DNA of 64,000 nucleotides from Trichoplusia ni (GCF_003590095.1 NC_039483.1:4278001-4342000), one strand, 5' to 3'; counted from the first letter of the stretch, positions 12,507 to 26,770 are shown. The notes: generated from the sequence alone by a model not told the origin. Made by a program: numbers and translations.

Positions 12507-13740
12507 ATAGAATATTAAATGTTTTTTTTTTCAGCGAATCGCCGCTGTCAGCGACATTACTTTAAAATAAGGTTATGGATACATTGGGCTGTACTCGACG
12601 ACGCCTGTTAAACGCGCGCAAATGTCATGGCCGCCTGTATCACCCTGTTATGAATATTACGATTAAACGTTTATTCATTAACGTTCATTATTTTTTAATT
12701 GTGTGGTTCTAATGTTTTCTTAAAGAAGTCAATTGTTCTGTGTGTACATGTGATATCTGTGTAAGTTTCATCAAATCTGTTACGTTCGTTTTGCAGCAAT
12801 GACATGTTTATAACATACATCATTATTAGTGTTACAGCAATCATTTTTTTATTCATTTTCCCTCTAAATAGAAAGAGTCCTTCACCCAGAAGTGGGACAG
12901 TAAATGGTTGTTATTATTAATATTATATTTCTATTTTTGAATAAATCAATCATAACCGACTTAAAAGCAAAAATAGAAACATCATTGTTTTCTATCGGGT
13001 GCAATGGGACTGCCATGTATCTTTGTACAAAAGTCCCTAAATAAATAAAGAGAAAAAATATCATTCTTTTAGTTCTACTCTACCACACATACTTAATTAG
13101 TTGTTACAAAAAATATTTCAAGAAGTTTAGCTATTTTACTCGCAGTGTGAATTCCAAGAGTTCTCATTATTAAGTCGATTAGGTATGCAAATGCCTCCCA
13201 CTAATACCAAGGCATCATAAGACACAACATTCAAACATTAATTTGTACAGGTGATCTAGTATCTAGTTTAAGTAGTAACAAATTTACTGAACAGCCAATC
13301 AAGCGAATATGAACCGTAGAGAATTGAAATAAGGGTTATGGGATGTGTAAAGTAATGTGTGAGTTGCAGGTAGTTCTGCAATTATAGTAGAACATATGCT
13401 TGTAAGCACGTGCCACTGGCTGGAACAGGAGCGGACGTCAAGTATTGTTCTTATTTTAAATTCTGATCTTTTTTGTTTTTTTTGGCTGTGCGTCAGTCAG
13501 GTCTATTTGGCGATACGTCTTTTTGTAAATTGGAGTTTATTCTGTTTCTTTTTAATAAAAAAATATTAAGTGCAGTTTTATTTAATTTGAATTGTGAATA
13601 ATTAAAAAAAAGTCGGTAAAGCTCAAAGCAAGCTAAATCTAAAAAAGAGTGCAGAAAAGACAGCTTGGTTAAATAACACAAAATTTCACGTTTTATATAC
13701 TTTTAATAAGAACTAACCGAATCATTCTTTTATTTCAGTA

Positions 13741-13997
13741 CTAGCTGTTGCTCGCGACTTCGTCCCCGTGGGTAGAAGATATAAGTTATGATTTATAAAT
13801 GCCCCGCTTTTTTCACATTTTCCATTGTATCTTCGCTCCTATTAGTCGCAGCGTGATGGTTTATAGCCTAAAGCCTTCCTCGATGAATGGTCTATTCAAC
13901 ACAAAAATATTTTTTCAATTTGGTCCAGTGGTTCCTGAGATTAGCGCGTTCAAACAAACAAACAAACAAACTCTTCAGCTTTATATATTAGTATAGA
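13741..13997 (-). mobile_element. Non-autonomous Helitron-like element
   Basis: Read on the minus strand it begins TCTATACTAATATATAAAGC and ends GCGAGCAACAGCTAG, inserted between A and T. The 5' TC, the 3' CTAG and the GC-rich stretch just before the 3' end fit Helitrons. Sister copies are at 27876-28117, 50519-50735 and 60896-61178. There is no protein; the 65-codon frame inside is spurious. It resembles short lepidopteran Helitrons such as Lep1. Confidence 0.75.
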
Positions 13998-15825
13998 TTA
14001 GTGTTTTATAATTACCCGATTCCAGTCTCAAGCGTTAATTAAGCTATAATCTTTGTGACAGCTTGTTTTGCAAAATGTAGTACTATGTAGTATTCAGATA
14101 CATCCATACAGAATCGCAATTATGGCAACACATTTTCCTCTTGACATCTGTAGTTTTCATATAAGTCATAATTTACTAATAGTACAATTAAGTTCTACTT
14201 CGATGAAAAATAATGCGAGAAATAATGAAATTTCTAATTTGAATTAAATTTTACTGCCAGGAAACCTATTTACAATTTTAATTGAAAATAATAAATGCTT
14301 TTGCTGTTGGAATTATTTGAAAACATATACGATTCAGAATAATTAAGTGAATTTCAGACACACAAAAACATATTAAACTAAAACTTATTTATTTAATATT
14401 TTTATTCCACAAACTATTGAGTTGACAGGTGATTTTTTTATCCAACGTCTCCATATAATTTTGTTCTAGTACATCCCTTATTTTTTTAAATCAGTCTACA
14501 AGTGCAAAGTATTGCCACCTGTGCCTAATACACCTGTTATTCTGTTTTTAATTTCTAATCTTTAAAACATACGTAATCGGTACTAATCGTTCGCCATTAG
14601 TTGTAAGGGAATCTATAGTTTTTTTATTTACGCACCTTGCTACGTCTATGGAAATGTGATGACTGTTACATTACCAACATAAGAATATTACGTAATATGT
14701 ATAATGTTGGCAGTATGTGCCTGTCCATAGATAGAATACGCCGTGGAATGTTGTTCTATTGCAAATATTATAAAATCTTTATAATTGTTTTGTATAATAT
14801 TAAAAAATATGTATATTCTTGTAAATTACATTCTTTTGAATACTATAGAAATATTTACTATTATAGGTGTTATTTGAAATTGTTAGCTTTAGAGAAAATA
14901 AAACATTATTTTATATGTCTTAAGGAGAGCTTATTGTATATTATTATGTAAATAAATAATCATATAAACAGTATTAGATACAATCTAAACATTTTTACAT
15001 GATTATATAAATACAATTAGAGGTATATTTAGGTTTTTATGTAGTCATGTGAAGTCGAGTGTTTCTGTTTATAAATAATAAATAGTGCGTTACTTCAAAC
15101 TGACCCCTCGTTTGCAAGGTAAATAAACTGTCGTATTTACCACCTATTATAATATACACCTCCATATATATTTATAAGTAAATATTAAAGTGTCATAACA
15201 ATGATTTCTGGCCTAATAGCAATAGCCATTATGACACAAGAAAATGTTATCGTTTTTCCTAATACGCGACGTGGTTACGTCACAACTCTTAACAGCTATG
15301 TGATCCTGGTACTTCGGAGTTTAGTTAATACACCTTAATCCGAGTTTAAAATGGGTTTACGTAGCTAAACTCCATTTGTTTAGGTACTTAAAAAAGGTTA
15401 AATAATCTTGGTGAGCTTTTGCCCAAAAACTTCGTTAAAAAAAGCCGTCAAAAACTAAATGTTAAACAAAAAAAAAAGAGATTAATCGAATATAGATATT
15501 ACTAATAGTCTGTCAATATTTTCGGTAGATTAAATAGATTTTTTTTTCAAGAATGGCAAGGAAATGTTTTCACCCATTTTAAATTTGGTATATTTAAAAG
15601 GTCAATTGCATTTAATGGACTCTACACAATATAATAAAGATTAATAATATATTTAATGATTGTATTAAATTTTCTTGAAGTTTTGTTCCCCTTGATGGGG
15701 AAATAGCGTGATTATAATATTATGGATAATTTTATAAAAGGTTAAATAAATATTAATTACCGTATTTTAAAAAAAGGCGTGTTTGAACCAGTTGCAAATA
15801 TATTTGTAAAAATGAATTTTGTTTT

Positions 15826-16074
15826 TAGGATTCCGCACCTAAAGGGTTAAGTCGGAGTTCCATGTTCTGAGGCATCTCTATCTGTAAGTTCGTCTGGCAC
15901 CCGACAGTATCTCATGAACCGTGATAGTTAGATTTTCTAACAATAAAATGGAGGTTAAGTACCGTTTACGTTATGACTTTGAATTCGTCGTTAACGTCAT
16001 GAATTTGACGGTTACTTCTCGATTTCTCGTACGAAACCCTTACTATCGTGAGTTCGACTCGCTCCTGACCGGTT
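15826..16074 (-). repeat. Interspersed repeat with GAGATACAGYC motif, full length
   Basis: It begins AGGATTCCGCACC, carries the reverse complement of CACGGTTCATGAGATACTGTC near 15905-15930, and ends GTGAGTTCGACTCGCTCCTG plus CCGGTT. It is the mirror of the copy at 10014-10285. The box-B-like GAGTTCGACTCGC near the end might suggest a tRNA origin, but no box A is seen. Confidence 0.6.
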
Positions 16075-17261
16075 AGAAACTTTAAAACTTGATGGCTTAT
16101 TATTTTTATTGTACATTCTTACGTAAAAACATAAGTAGTTTTAATATATTAAAGACGCTCGGTCAATGCTTTTAAATATTTGTTAAATATTTTATTTTTT
16201 CTTGTTCAGCCATTACTGTCCAACCGTAGGGCGAGGCCTTGCATACTTCCACACTGTACAGTCTATGGATTTTTTAAATGTACCCATGTATAATTCAACC
16301 TTACCAACAAACCTTGTATGCACATTATTAATCTAAAAAAAGGTAGAATAAGTATATACCATGAAGCCAAGCACATAAATTAAAAAAAAATAATTGACAG
16401 CTTTTTAAAATTGGAAACATAATGTAAATACATTAGTTTGGTATTTGCAGCTTGTTTGATTCTAGTCAGTGTTACACACATACCTAGGAAGTCTAGATCC
16501 GATCTAGATTAACAGCTAGGCATTATTCTTTCCTTGGTATTCTATTTTCTTTATCCTGTATTTAGTGTTGATAGGAATCTTCTCATTAAATTATTTCGTG
16601 TCGTAATATTTTATAATGTAAATATTTGTGTAAGCTTTTTGTTCTTTGACCAACATAGGGACGTACCTATGTACGCTGGTATTTTGTTTGTATACTCCTA
16701 TATAAATATGTCACATAATCCTTTTAATCCTTGAAGAATATTTTGTATTTAAAATATTAATAATTCATATGATCTATGCGTCTAAGCTTTCAAAGTAATG
16801 TCACTTGAACTAACTCTTGTTATTATTAATTTTAATTTTCTTTATCATGTGTTTTTATTTTTGACCTTTACATTTTATAATACCTTTTTAACCCAAAAGT
16901 TTGAGAAGTATAAAGTTTACCTTTTATCTAACACGATCAAATGTTCGCATTCAATAAATCATTTATAACGGACACGCACGTTCCTTTTAATTTTTCGCGT
17001 TACCCATAGACAAGATGTTTATCTTTTTTTTCGGGATTCGTTTAAAAACGCCATGATTAACGATTCACGCAGCAGATGATGTTTTTTGTAAATAAAAAAT
17101 GATTTTACGAACGAAACGTGACAACAGATTAAGTTTTGATATTGCGATTATACTTTTAGGATATTTTACATCTGAAACGTATTTAAACAATTTTTAATGT
17201 TAGTATAGTATATTTCGTGTCCATCTGACTTTATTTAGTCATACTGCACCGTAAACGCGCG

Positions 17262-17345
17262 TCAGCTCATGATTAAGGACTCCGGTTGGGTCCGAAACTA
17301 GTCGGGCAATCCCGATAAATACCCGTGAGTAAACCCTAAGTAAAA
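17262..17345 (+). repeat. Repeat with CCGGTTGGGTCYGAAACTAGTCG core, copy 1
   Basis: The core at about 17282-17306 recurs in reverse orientation near 61700-61735, with shared flanking blocks (GGGATTTATC-like and ACGCGTCAG-like words). It is a two-copy interspersed repeat of unknown class. Confidence 0.55.
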
Positions 17346-17948
17346 TACATGTACAGATCATTAAGACTGACGCTTTATTTAAAACAAAGATTCAGCTGTA
17401 TCCGGTGAGACGGGAAGCTGACCCCAACTGTAATTATAAGGTTAGACACCACTTTCTTAATAAGCACTAATTAAACAACGGGTAATAAAAAGCCAGACAT
17501 ATTGTTTAGGGTCCACAACCTTGTGAATAAGAGTCTGTGAACTTAGACATGTTTTTGCATATTGCAACATAGATATGTAACGTTATATGCTAGAAGCTAG
17601 AGGAAGCGACTGGCTTATTAGAATACAAGATGCATTTCTCACGCGTTTCTAACACACGTGATACTTGTAGCAAAAACAGCTATGGTACAAGGAAACGTTT
17701 ATGATTACGAAACGGCTTTAGGGTTGCGCGCGAGTTGACGGAAATCTTGGCGGGAATATAAAAATAGAATGCTCTCGACGGTATCTTGGAATGAGGTTAT
17801 AGATTTGTTGTCTATGAGATCTGATTTCAAAATGTTTTTCTGAATTTGTATGTATTCTTGTGGCTGTTTTTTTTCGTTTCTCTTTTGTGGTAAACTATGA
17901 AATGATCGGCAATTGTTTAAGCATAGGAGAAACTTAGAAAGTTCTTAT

Positions 17949-18075
17949 TGGCCCCAGAAGCAGAAAAAGGAGTGTTATAAGTTTGGCGGGTCTGTCTGTC
18001 TGTCTATCTGCCTGTCGGTCTGTCTGACTTACCGTGGCATCAAATCCCGAACATTTTGAGCGATATCAATTTATT
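17949..18075 (+). repeat. Repeat with GTGTTATAAGTTTGNCG motif, copy 2
   Basis: Reads GGAGTGTTATAAGTTTGGCG, then a TCTG/TCTA tract, then ATTTTGAGCGATATCAATT. It is the same order of blocks as at 10664, with the TCTG tract expanded. Confidence 0.6.
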
Positions 18076-19784
18076 TCATTTTGTATTATAAGTGATTTAT
18101 GTGCAAGTATTCTTAGACGTGTTTGACAACATCTGTAGGGTCGTTTAAAAGTTGTGGGGTCGGAAAGTGTTAACCTTTTGAGGTTTTTTAATTTGATCTT
18201 GTTTTAAGATGTAGTGTTGCGTAGATTTAAGTTTTAAGACAGTCCCGCTTCAATGTCCACGAATAGATTATAATCCATCATCAACATCCACGGGTCCACA
18301 GCATTGCGTAACATACATTTGTTGTGTGAAATCACATTTGTTGTATGAAATCTAGTTTAGTATTTGACGGCCCTGTATTCGGAAGTGTAAACACCAGCCA
18401 TTGTTTACAGACGCAGCCTGTGTTGCATAAGGTGATGCATTAACACTTGTTTAATGATTCGAACTATTACACGAGTAATTATACCTTAGTGACGGGGAAA
18501 AGGGGCTTGTGTTTTTGAAAATTGATTTTTTTTGGCCACGGAATGGTGCAACTATTTAACATCTGCCAATCATTTAAAGGGTGGTGTAGTGGAGTCGGAG
18601 TGGTTTAAATCTCTTTGGTCTGATGGATCAGATTCTTATTATCATTAGCACTTCGTAATTCACAAAGTTTTGCAGTTAGCACATATATATAAACAGCATA
18701 AAGGTTAATTTTTTGAGGTATATTGCATAAGATCTAAGATCTTATAATTTTTGTTGGAGATTTTCTACTGCATCTACCAATAGATGGCGTTGTTCAAAGA
18801 TTTACTGAATGTCACTGATCTCTTGTAATAAATACTCAAATGGCAACCTATCTTGATATTCGATAATTATATATGTATAAATCGAGAAAATGCGAACTTC
18901 AGCTAGTTATTAAATAAAACTCTTGATTTTATAGACGGAATCCCAAAAATATAATTCAAACCGCTTCGGACTTATCCCATTTTTTGTTTCTATCGCCAAA
19001 TGCGTTGGAAACCAAATGGTCCGACCACATTTCACACCCGGAAACATATCTAAACTTTTTGCGTCAAACCTTCTTGACTTTGAATTAAAAAATCGAATGT
19101 CACTTTGAGTTTAGGTTGCCAAGTGAAAAAAAACAAACAGAAATGACAGGTATTTTTGTTCTGCTAAAATAGTGCATTGTGCATTGTAAATATGCATTTT
19201 AATCATTCTGCATTGTAAATATTTTTAATGTAAGTACGGAATTAGGTAAGTCACTACTCATTTAACAAGGCATGGACTCAAATAGACGTGTTAACAGTCT
19301 GATACTTAGTATCTCAGAGGTTGATCAAAACTATTGCTTTCAGGACGTCGTATTATGCGACAATCTTGCTTAAAGAGGTAATTGTAGAGTGATCTATAGA
19401 GTTCCTTGCTGGTTCGCCTTCATGGGAATATCGTGTTGGTACAAGTAGACTCATTAGATCAGTAATTTAACGTTTCTATAGCGTCTTTCTATGCCTAATA
19501 CTTGACAAAAGATGTTAGTTTATGGTCAATGCCTACTAAGATTGTCTATAGTTTAGACTATAGAATTGATCTTGTTATAATTGAATACTGTATAAATTGT
19601 TACAAATTAAGAGCTAATTACATTGTATTTTTTTAAAGAATGTTTGAGACATGGAAATCGTAAATTCAAAATGAATCATCATTTTAATGTATCTTACATA
19701 AGCATACCTGCTAAAGAGACTTAACACAATAAAGCTAGTCCTTAACTTTTAAAAATCCGCCAAGTTCTTAATGATTATAAAATA

Positions 19785-20013
19785 CTAGCTTTTCGCCCGC
19801 GGCTTCACCCACGTCGATGTCGGTTATATCGCGTTTCCAAGAGAATTCTTCAAAAGTCCGGGATAAAAACTATCCTATGTTCTTTCTCAAGGTCAACTCC
19901 ATCTCTGTACCAAATTTCATTAAAATCATTTCAGTGGTTTAGACGTGAAACCGTAACAGACAGACAGACAGACAGACAGAGTTACTTTCATAAATTTATA
20001 ATATTAGTAGGGA
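19785..20013 (-). mobile_element. Non-autonomous Helitron-like element (TCTG-tract family)
   Basis: On the minus strand it begins TCCCTACTAATATTATAAA, has a (TCTG)n tract near its 5' end and ends GCCGCGGGCGAAAAGCTAG, flanked A and T. It is very similar to the element at 51147-51364, which lies in the opposite orientation 31 kb away. That similarity implies recent spread. No coding capacity. Confidence 0.8.
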
Positions 20014-22358
20014 TTAGCTTATAATCCGTTTGTCAATAGACTCAAGTTGAATATAATGCTCTAAATTGTTTTTTTTTAAGAAAACAGCTGAACCTTATAA
20101 ATTGAAACTACAACGATCTGTAACCTAGAATATTGACATAATATAGTACGAAAAGGTTATCAAATAGTTTTAGAACAATCTTATTACATAATTACGTCTA
20201 AAATTTTTATTAAGCTTTTAAAAAAAACCTTAGTGCAAAGCCACTGTTGTTGTGTAGTTCTTGTTTTAGGCAATAATAATGGCTTAAAATCTAATTGTCA
20301 TTACTGATATTCAAAGATTTTTTTTTTTATTGTTGTTGTTCAAATTAAAAAAAGTTTATCTGACTGATTTCAAATGAAGAATTCTCGTATTACCATGAAC
20401 TAATAGATAAGCAATTTTTAAAATGTGATAATCACTCTGTCATACACAGATCATAAATTCGTGATTTAACACTAACAACAATTTGACTAAAAAAGGTTGT
20501 AAACATAAAAATATGTTGCGTGTGCTCCAAGACATAATGTTTCCAAGAAATATAGCCCTCATTTGACCGAGCAATGTTCCTATAACTAGATGTTATCACA
20601 CGCAGGATGGTCACTCGTCCGAGGCCGCGTAATGCCGGGTATCCTGTACAGAGAGCACATACAAGTTGGGCAGTTTAAACATGGAGGTGAACTGCCCTGA
20701 CTACTCCACAGGTTTAGGGGAGCAATGACCTATATCCTAGCCGCACCGCACTCGCGCTGTAACGATGCAACTACACGAAACCATCACAACTATACTAAAC
20801 TCTATTTTTTGTGTATTAGAATCGAAATCGAATCATAGATTTCAGGAACAGTTTTAGCTTCAAAAAGTCATATGTCAAAATTTCAAATAATTCCAATTTG
20901 ATTCGTATTCGACGGGAAATAGTTCGAGATTCGAATGTTGTAGATGTCATTTATAACCGTTTGGCTGTACACGCTTGTGAAGTTTATGTTTTTTAAGAAT
21001 TTATACTGTGGCGATCGGTGGTGCGCCTGACTCGGTTATTTTTAACCAATCCAAAAGTTTATTACATGTGCTTACGCAATTAATAGGAGTTTTTATTGGA
21101 CCGGTAAAGGACTAAAAGCGTTTGATCGAACGCGAGGCGCTCCACGGTATTATTTCGGGAACATTAGACGAGCACGGGTACAACGTTGTATGTGTTTCTC
21201 ATAAGCGAGTTGTTTGGTTACCAGAATGAATGTACTCGACTCTGTTTTGATTTCTTAAAGGACTTCGGACTTCGAGTTTTAAGGACGCGGGGTAGAGACA
21301 CAAAATATTGAACTACCTTCACCTTTATTTTTCCTACAAACACTAAAACGTAGTTTTTATGAATGGTATTTTCTGATCAAGTCTAAATTGAGATATAAAA
21401 ACGGAATTAGCATAAAAAATGCACTACAAGCCTACGCTACACAATTAAAGTTTAAATGATTGTTAAGTCCTCTTAATTATAACTAATTAAGTTTGGTTTT
21501 AGACTAGACTTTGCACTAAGGTTTTATATTTATGGTCTTCTAAAAGTATTTTATGCAATGGAACGAGAAAATAAAAGAATAATTTAAGCCATTCTTTTAT
21601 AAGAGGCTTACTTATTTCTTGCTACTGCTGACTCCTACCTAGTACCCTATTTATCGTTTACATAAAACGTGTAGAAATATATATACCTCTTTTGAGGAAT
21701 CAACAAATCCTTAACAAATATATTGACATATGCTGATAAAGATTTTTCTATAGTGTTAGTTTAAAACCGTTGTATATCATTATTAAATAGTTTTTACGAC
21801 AAAATGTAACAATGCAACTTCAAAATACACAGTCTCTACAAAATTAAACCACAAAACTTTATCTTGAAAACAGAGCACTAATTTAAATAAACGGCTAAAG
21901 GAAATCAACACATAACTACTAAGTATTCTAGGTACTCATGAACGAAATGATAAGTGAATATATTTCCCGCTTTTTATACACACAACGAGATACCAGACAC
22001 GCTTCAAGAGATTAAAATAGGACTTAAAATGAACACTATTTAAGAACTCAATTGCACCTGTATAAAACTCTACAGCATACAGCCTTCTTTATTTATTTTT
22101 TCCTCTCCAACCCAATTACGTCAAACCGACTTTAAATACAGATAATAAAAATTTGGAACGTCCAAAGACAATTTATTTCCCTCTCAAATTGTCACCTGAA
22201 GTCAATACGTCACGTCTATGGATCAACTCTACATTTGTCTCTGCTAATTGCCATTTTTAATTCGTTTCATTTGTTAAGATGTTTAATGTCGTTTGGGTTT
22301 GCTAGCCGAGTAAAGATAACAACAACACTGAATCTCGAAGTATAATTAACGCAGTTGT

Positions 22359-22405
22359 TGAAGCGGGACAGAGGTATATGAAGTAGAGCGGTGTCTCTTT
22401 CTAAC
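22359..22405 (-). repeat. Dispersed palindromic repeat, copy 5
   Basis: The reverse complement reads AGAAAGAGACACCGCTCTAC followed by CTGTCCCGCTTC. It is close to the copy at 4562-4607 in both arms. Confidence 0.6.
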
Positions 22406-24929
22406 AAATACAAGGATCTCGCTTTAAGAGTTAGTGTTAAGCCTCCAGCCATATTAAATTACATCCTTGGTATAGAACAGAGCTAAAGCTGAAATTAGTT
22501 GCAGATAAAAAGTACGGACCATCGATAAAATATCTTTATCTTACATAACTCGACTTTTAAAGGGCAGGTGGTGGTTATTTTTGTTACATAAAGCCAGTAC
22601 CAGAATTACACATTGTATGCGACTTTATAAAAGGTATAAGTAATTGCTATCATTTTCGTTGAATTAATAATTATATCGATTACGTTTGTACTCGCTTTGC
22701 AATCGAGAGTGATGGGTAATTGTTTCGTATAATTATGTATCTGTTATATGTTAATAAGGGAACAGCCTCTGTAGCCAAGTGATATTACTACATTAGGGCA
22801 TTTAACTAAAAAATATTTTAATTCGTTTTGAAAAATATTGATTAGGTACTCAATTGTCTACTTCAATAAATAACGCTCAAGTATACAAAAATGTTGTTTC
22901 GTTACGTTATGTCATTCGAGCATCCTGTATCAAACACGTTAAAATACTTCGTTCAAGAAATGTCCTGAAGGTTACATTCATTTTATAGAGCATTAAATGT
23001 ATCCTTGTCACTTGCTGGCACTAACCTACATAAGATTTAATCTAACAATCGATTCTTACAATCATCACTACTCCTTATCGATAACCAATATCGATTTGAA
23101 GAAAATTTCATTCGATATAAAAGCATCGGAATTGACGAAATATTTGTCAAAATACCGAATAGTATTTTATAAAAATCGTTCGTTTGTTCTAGTCCTTTCG
23201 TAAACGGTTTATTTAATATTTTGATTGTTTAATTAAGATTGTGCTAAGGCGATAGTCGTCAATATTACATTACTGCTACAATATCGGTCTTGTGAATTCA
23301 TTATTTCTTTGGTTTACTAGATTTTAATAATACACATACCAAGAAGTTTAATAGCTTCATAGATAAGGCACTGGGGAAATATGTTTTGTAATTATTGCAT
23401 TGTTTTACTTAATTTTTAATTTAATCTTAATGTCATTTGAAGAATAATGAATATTGTAGATTTTAATTAGATTTGTTTTATTTAGGCAGTGGTTATTTAA
23501 AGCCTTACATCAATTGACATGTATATGAATTGTATCGTCCATTTAGAAGCTAAGAAATTTATTTTAATATTTCTATCTCGCTTCGTTTGTTACGTTATTT
23601 TTAAAGATTCCCATATTAATTGCATTTTGAACATTATTCGTAGTTGATAAGTAGAATTATCTAGAATCAAAACATGCAATTCACAAACATCAGTTATAAT
23701 CGTTGTGACTTTCAACTGTTATTAAACCAGCATTTCAAATCAAAATAAATCAAAGCAAATCAAATTAGAAAAAGCAACAAAATTCCACACCAAACAAAAA
23801 AATTCATTTGAAATATATCTAAATAGATATACCTTGCTTGTCCTGTCCATCCCATAATGACAGCTCGATCTAAATAGGTCGTTCCACCCTTGAAGGTCAC
23901 TAACCCTTCGTAACAGGACTATAGTTTTTTGGGTGATAGGACCGACAGGCTCCATTTTTTATCGGCTGCCCTACGAATGATTTTATATAGGTACCGTTAA
24001 ATACCGGTACACACGGGAACGAAGCTATGAGATGTGTCTTGAGATTGAAGTGTGAATGGATTAGAAATGTGAAGGTCAAAAGGAGGTTTTTGGTAAATAG
24101 GTTGGATGTAGCTAGTTTTATTTCTAGGATTAGTTCGTTTCGTTTTTAGAGGTATGATAAGTAATAGTTAATTTGCCAGTTTACTGAACTATGAGGTCAA
24201 GATTCAAATTGGATAATACAAAAATTGATTTTCCTAACTTCGAAAAATCACAATTCTCTGCCAGCCAACTCCGTTTAATCTGTAAGGAAGTAACACAATA
24301 CAAAAATGCCTTAACAAAAGTTTGGCCCAAATTCAAGAATACATAAAATCAATGTCTCGGTGAAATGTTGTTCAACAATGAAAGGTCAAGTGGCACCTGT
24401 TAGTGGCCGCGGCATTCAACCCAACTGACATTAAATCACGATTTTACCAAATATAGTTAATAAAACTTAACGGAAAGTAATTATTGCAGACTACTGTGCA
24501 TTAAGATCTTAACAAGACGGTCAAAGGTCTCGAACTTCACCTTTTGAACTCGAATCGAATGTTGAATCGAGAACTTTAATTTATCTTTTGTTTATAATCG
24601 ATTAATGAGAGCTAAAATTATCATACTGGCCGTTTTTTTGTGGCTTAAAAAAAGAGCATGGTATATAATTTATTCGATATTCAAAAGTTACACAGCTTGA
24701 CTCCTGTATAATTAAAAAGTGCACTTGTTTTACGCATAACATTACATTAATTGTATTTGTTTTAAAATCCTTTCACTTGTCTTAAAAAAAATGATCATTA
24801 TAAGCAAGACCATTATTCTTTAATACATTAAAATAGTCAATAACATAGCGTTAAAAAAACACAAAAGATTTCATTTAAAATGGAAAAATACCTGAAGTAC
24901 ATGAATAAACCTATCAAATCTGATGTAGT

Positions 24930-25138
24930 TGAGCGCGCACTCGGTACCAGGGCAGCATGAACTACAAAGGGCTATCTAATGATCGCCGGTACAGTTATCG
25001 TGGGTTCGACAAATCCCATGGTCGCGCGGGGTGTAGCGCAGATGACGGCCTTCCGCATTCCGAGCGGCCGGCGACCCACTGCGCCACTGGCCGCGTATCC
25101 CTGATCCTGTCGCGGGCTGGGCTACGCGGATATCGATT
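24930..25138. repeat. GC-rich island, possible SINE-like or multicopy repeat
   Basis: About 200 bases are strikingly GC-rich against an AT-rich background. On the minus strand a box-A-like GTGGCGCAGTGGGTCG is followed by CGGCC...GGCCG arms; on the plus strand there is a GTGGGTTCGACAAATCCCA stretch resembling box B. The two motifs face in opposite directions, so it is not a simple tRNA or SINE. The 72-codon frame inside has no recognised homology. It ends beside a GATATCGATTATCGAT sequence. Confidence 0.35.
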
Positions 25139-26566
25139 ATCGATACTTGTAGTATTATCGATTACGATTTTTTGATGTTTTTTTTTGGTTGAGAGTAATT
25201 TAGTATTGATCTGTTTTGATTTTGGTTGTTTTGTTTTTAGTTTGATATTTATGTTTTCTTTTTATTTTCTGACGTAGTGTACTGTATACTACTACAACCT
25301 TGAGGAGCGTTTGTAAAAGTAAAAAAAACTAGCAACTACATATAAAGTATTTCTTTGTTTTGTATTTATCAATTGTCTATTAGTAAGTTTAACTTTTACT
25401 TACTTCCAAAATAAACACTAACCCTTAACCAACGTCTCAATTTATTTCCAAAAACACAGCCCAAAAAAATCACCAACCAAAACAATCGATACAAAAACAA
25501 ACCTCCGCACACATCACTAGATCTATGTTTAACGGGTCCCAACCCTACATAGGCGGCTAGCTTACATGGGTACCGCTAAACGATTCATCAAAGGTTAGTA
25601 CTTCGATAATGGCTTATTACAGTCACTCGTATCTGAGCAGTCGCGATTACCCGTGGCAGGTTCGGAATTTAGAACTAACGGTTGACCTTTCTCATGCATC
25701 TATGATTTATGTGCCCCTAGTAATGTTATTTATATTTGTTTCGTGTTGGGAAGGCGTTGTTGTGTGTCTGGTTTCCTAGTCTTTGATAGTGTGTGCCTTT
25801 GTTTGTTTAAGTCAAATGATAAGTTAGATTTGTGATAAAGTTGATTTAGTTTTTTATATTTTTTACAATAATACAAAACTTAATATTAACGCTTTTAAAA
25901 CTATGTTAATCTTAATATCAATACACATAATTTACAAAGCGTCAAAACAGACATCTTCATCCTTGCCAAAGTCAGGAAACGAGCTATTGAAGTTAAATAA
26001 AGACGTTATAAGAGACAGTTGGTTTTCTATATTTGTATTTGTTTGATAGAAAAATACTAAGTTTTATTTTGATTTCAAAGTCCACGAATTCAGGTAAAGT
26101 ATGACGTCATAACGTATATAATAATGTGAGAGTTAAAACCATACGATATTAATTTTTGATAAGCACTTATTTATTTTATATTACAAGCCATTGATAAGAA
26201 CTTGTTTGTTTTTGAGTTAAACGTAAAAATAACAAAAAAAGATTGAAATATTCTTTGCCTTAGTGAGCAAAAAGGGCTAGAAAAATATATACGTTAGAAA
26301 TTGCATATTCATGTATAGATATTTAAAACACATTTTTCATTATTAATGTTTTGATAGCCAACATAAAATTAAAGAAAAAACTTGTACCTATATTAAGTAA
26401 TCGGCGACCATAATAGGTCTAGATTTATATGATAAGCTCAATCTAAACTATTCTTAAGCTTATTTAAACGATGCGGGAATATTGCAATACATTGCCGGCG
26501 TAGTTATATCACTTTTGATACAGAGCTGTTAGAAGCAGCAATTACTCGCACGATTTTACTCGCCAA

Positions 26567-26770
26567 TCCTAGTAATATTATAAACGCGAAAGTTTGTATG
26601 TATGGATGTTTGTTGCTCTGTCACGCAAAAACCGCTGAACGAATTTAGACGAAGCTTGGTACTTAGATAGTTATATAACCTGGATTAACACATAGGATTT
26701 AATCCCGACTTTATGTACCCGTGGCATCATTTTCAATTCGAAGCGGGCGGACCCGCGTTCAACAGCTAGT
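26567..26770 (+). mobile_element. Non-autonomous Helitron-like element (CGAAAGTTTG family)
   Basis: Begins TCCTAGTAATATTATAAACG, continues CGAAAGTTTGTATGTATGG, and ends CGTTCAACAGCTAG between A and T. A sister copy lies at 52438-52623. No coding capacity. Confidence 0.75.

Larger units (their letters stand above)
10286..13740. other. AT-rich non-coding sequence with repeat remnants
   Basis: No gene recognised. Apart from the repeats listed separately, the sequence is AT-rich with no long open frame. Confidence 0.45.
13998..19784. other. AT-rich non-coding sequence
   Basis: No gene recognised outside the repeats listed separately. The 104-codon plus-strand frame at 14637-14951 is extremely AT-rich and rich in Tyr, Ile, Cys and Lys, as expected of chance frames in AT-rich DNA. 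Confidence 0.45.
20014..26566. other. AT-rich non-coding sequence
   Basis: No gene recognised. The 71-codon minus-strand frame at 23740-23955 sits in a locally more complex stretch and may be a repeat remnant. A GC-richer patch at 20600-20765 is unexplained. Repeats within are listed separately. Confidence 0.45.

Noticed and set aside
14637..14951. 104-residue plus-strand ORF
   Set aside because: Extremely AT-rich, with Tyr, Ile, Cys and Lys dominating and no motif; length is within chance for this composition when many frames are scanned.
17282..17306. GGTTGGGTCCGAAAC considered as another LDPTG-type coding copy
   Set aside because: Translation gives no LDPTGXY peptide with a start and stop; it belongs to a two-copy interspersed repeat.
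19950..19980. GACA repeat considered as a possible CRISPR-like or microsatellite locus
   Set aside because: It is the internal TCTG tract of a Helitron-like element; no spacer structure and the DNA is eukaryotic.
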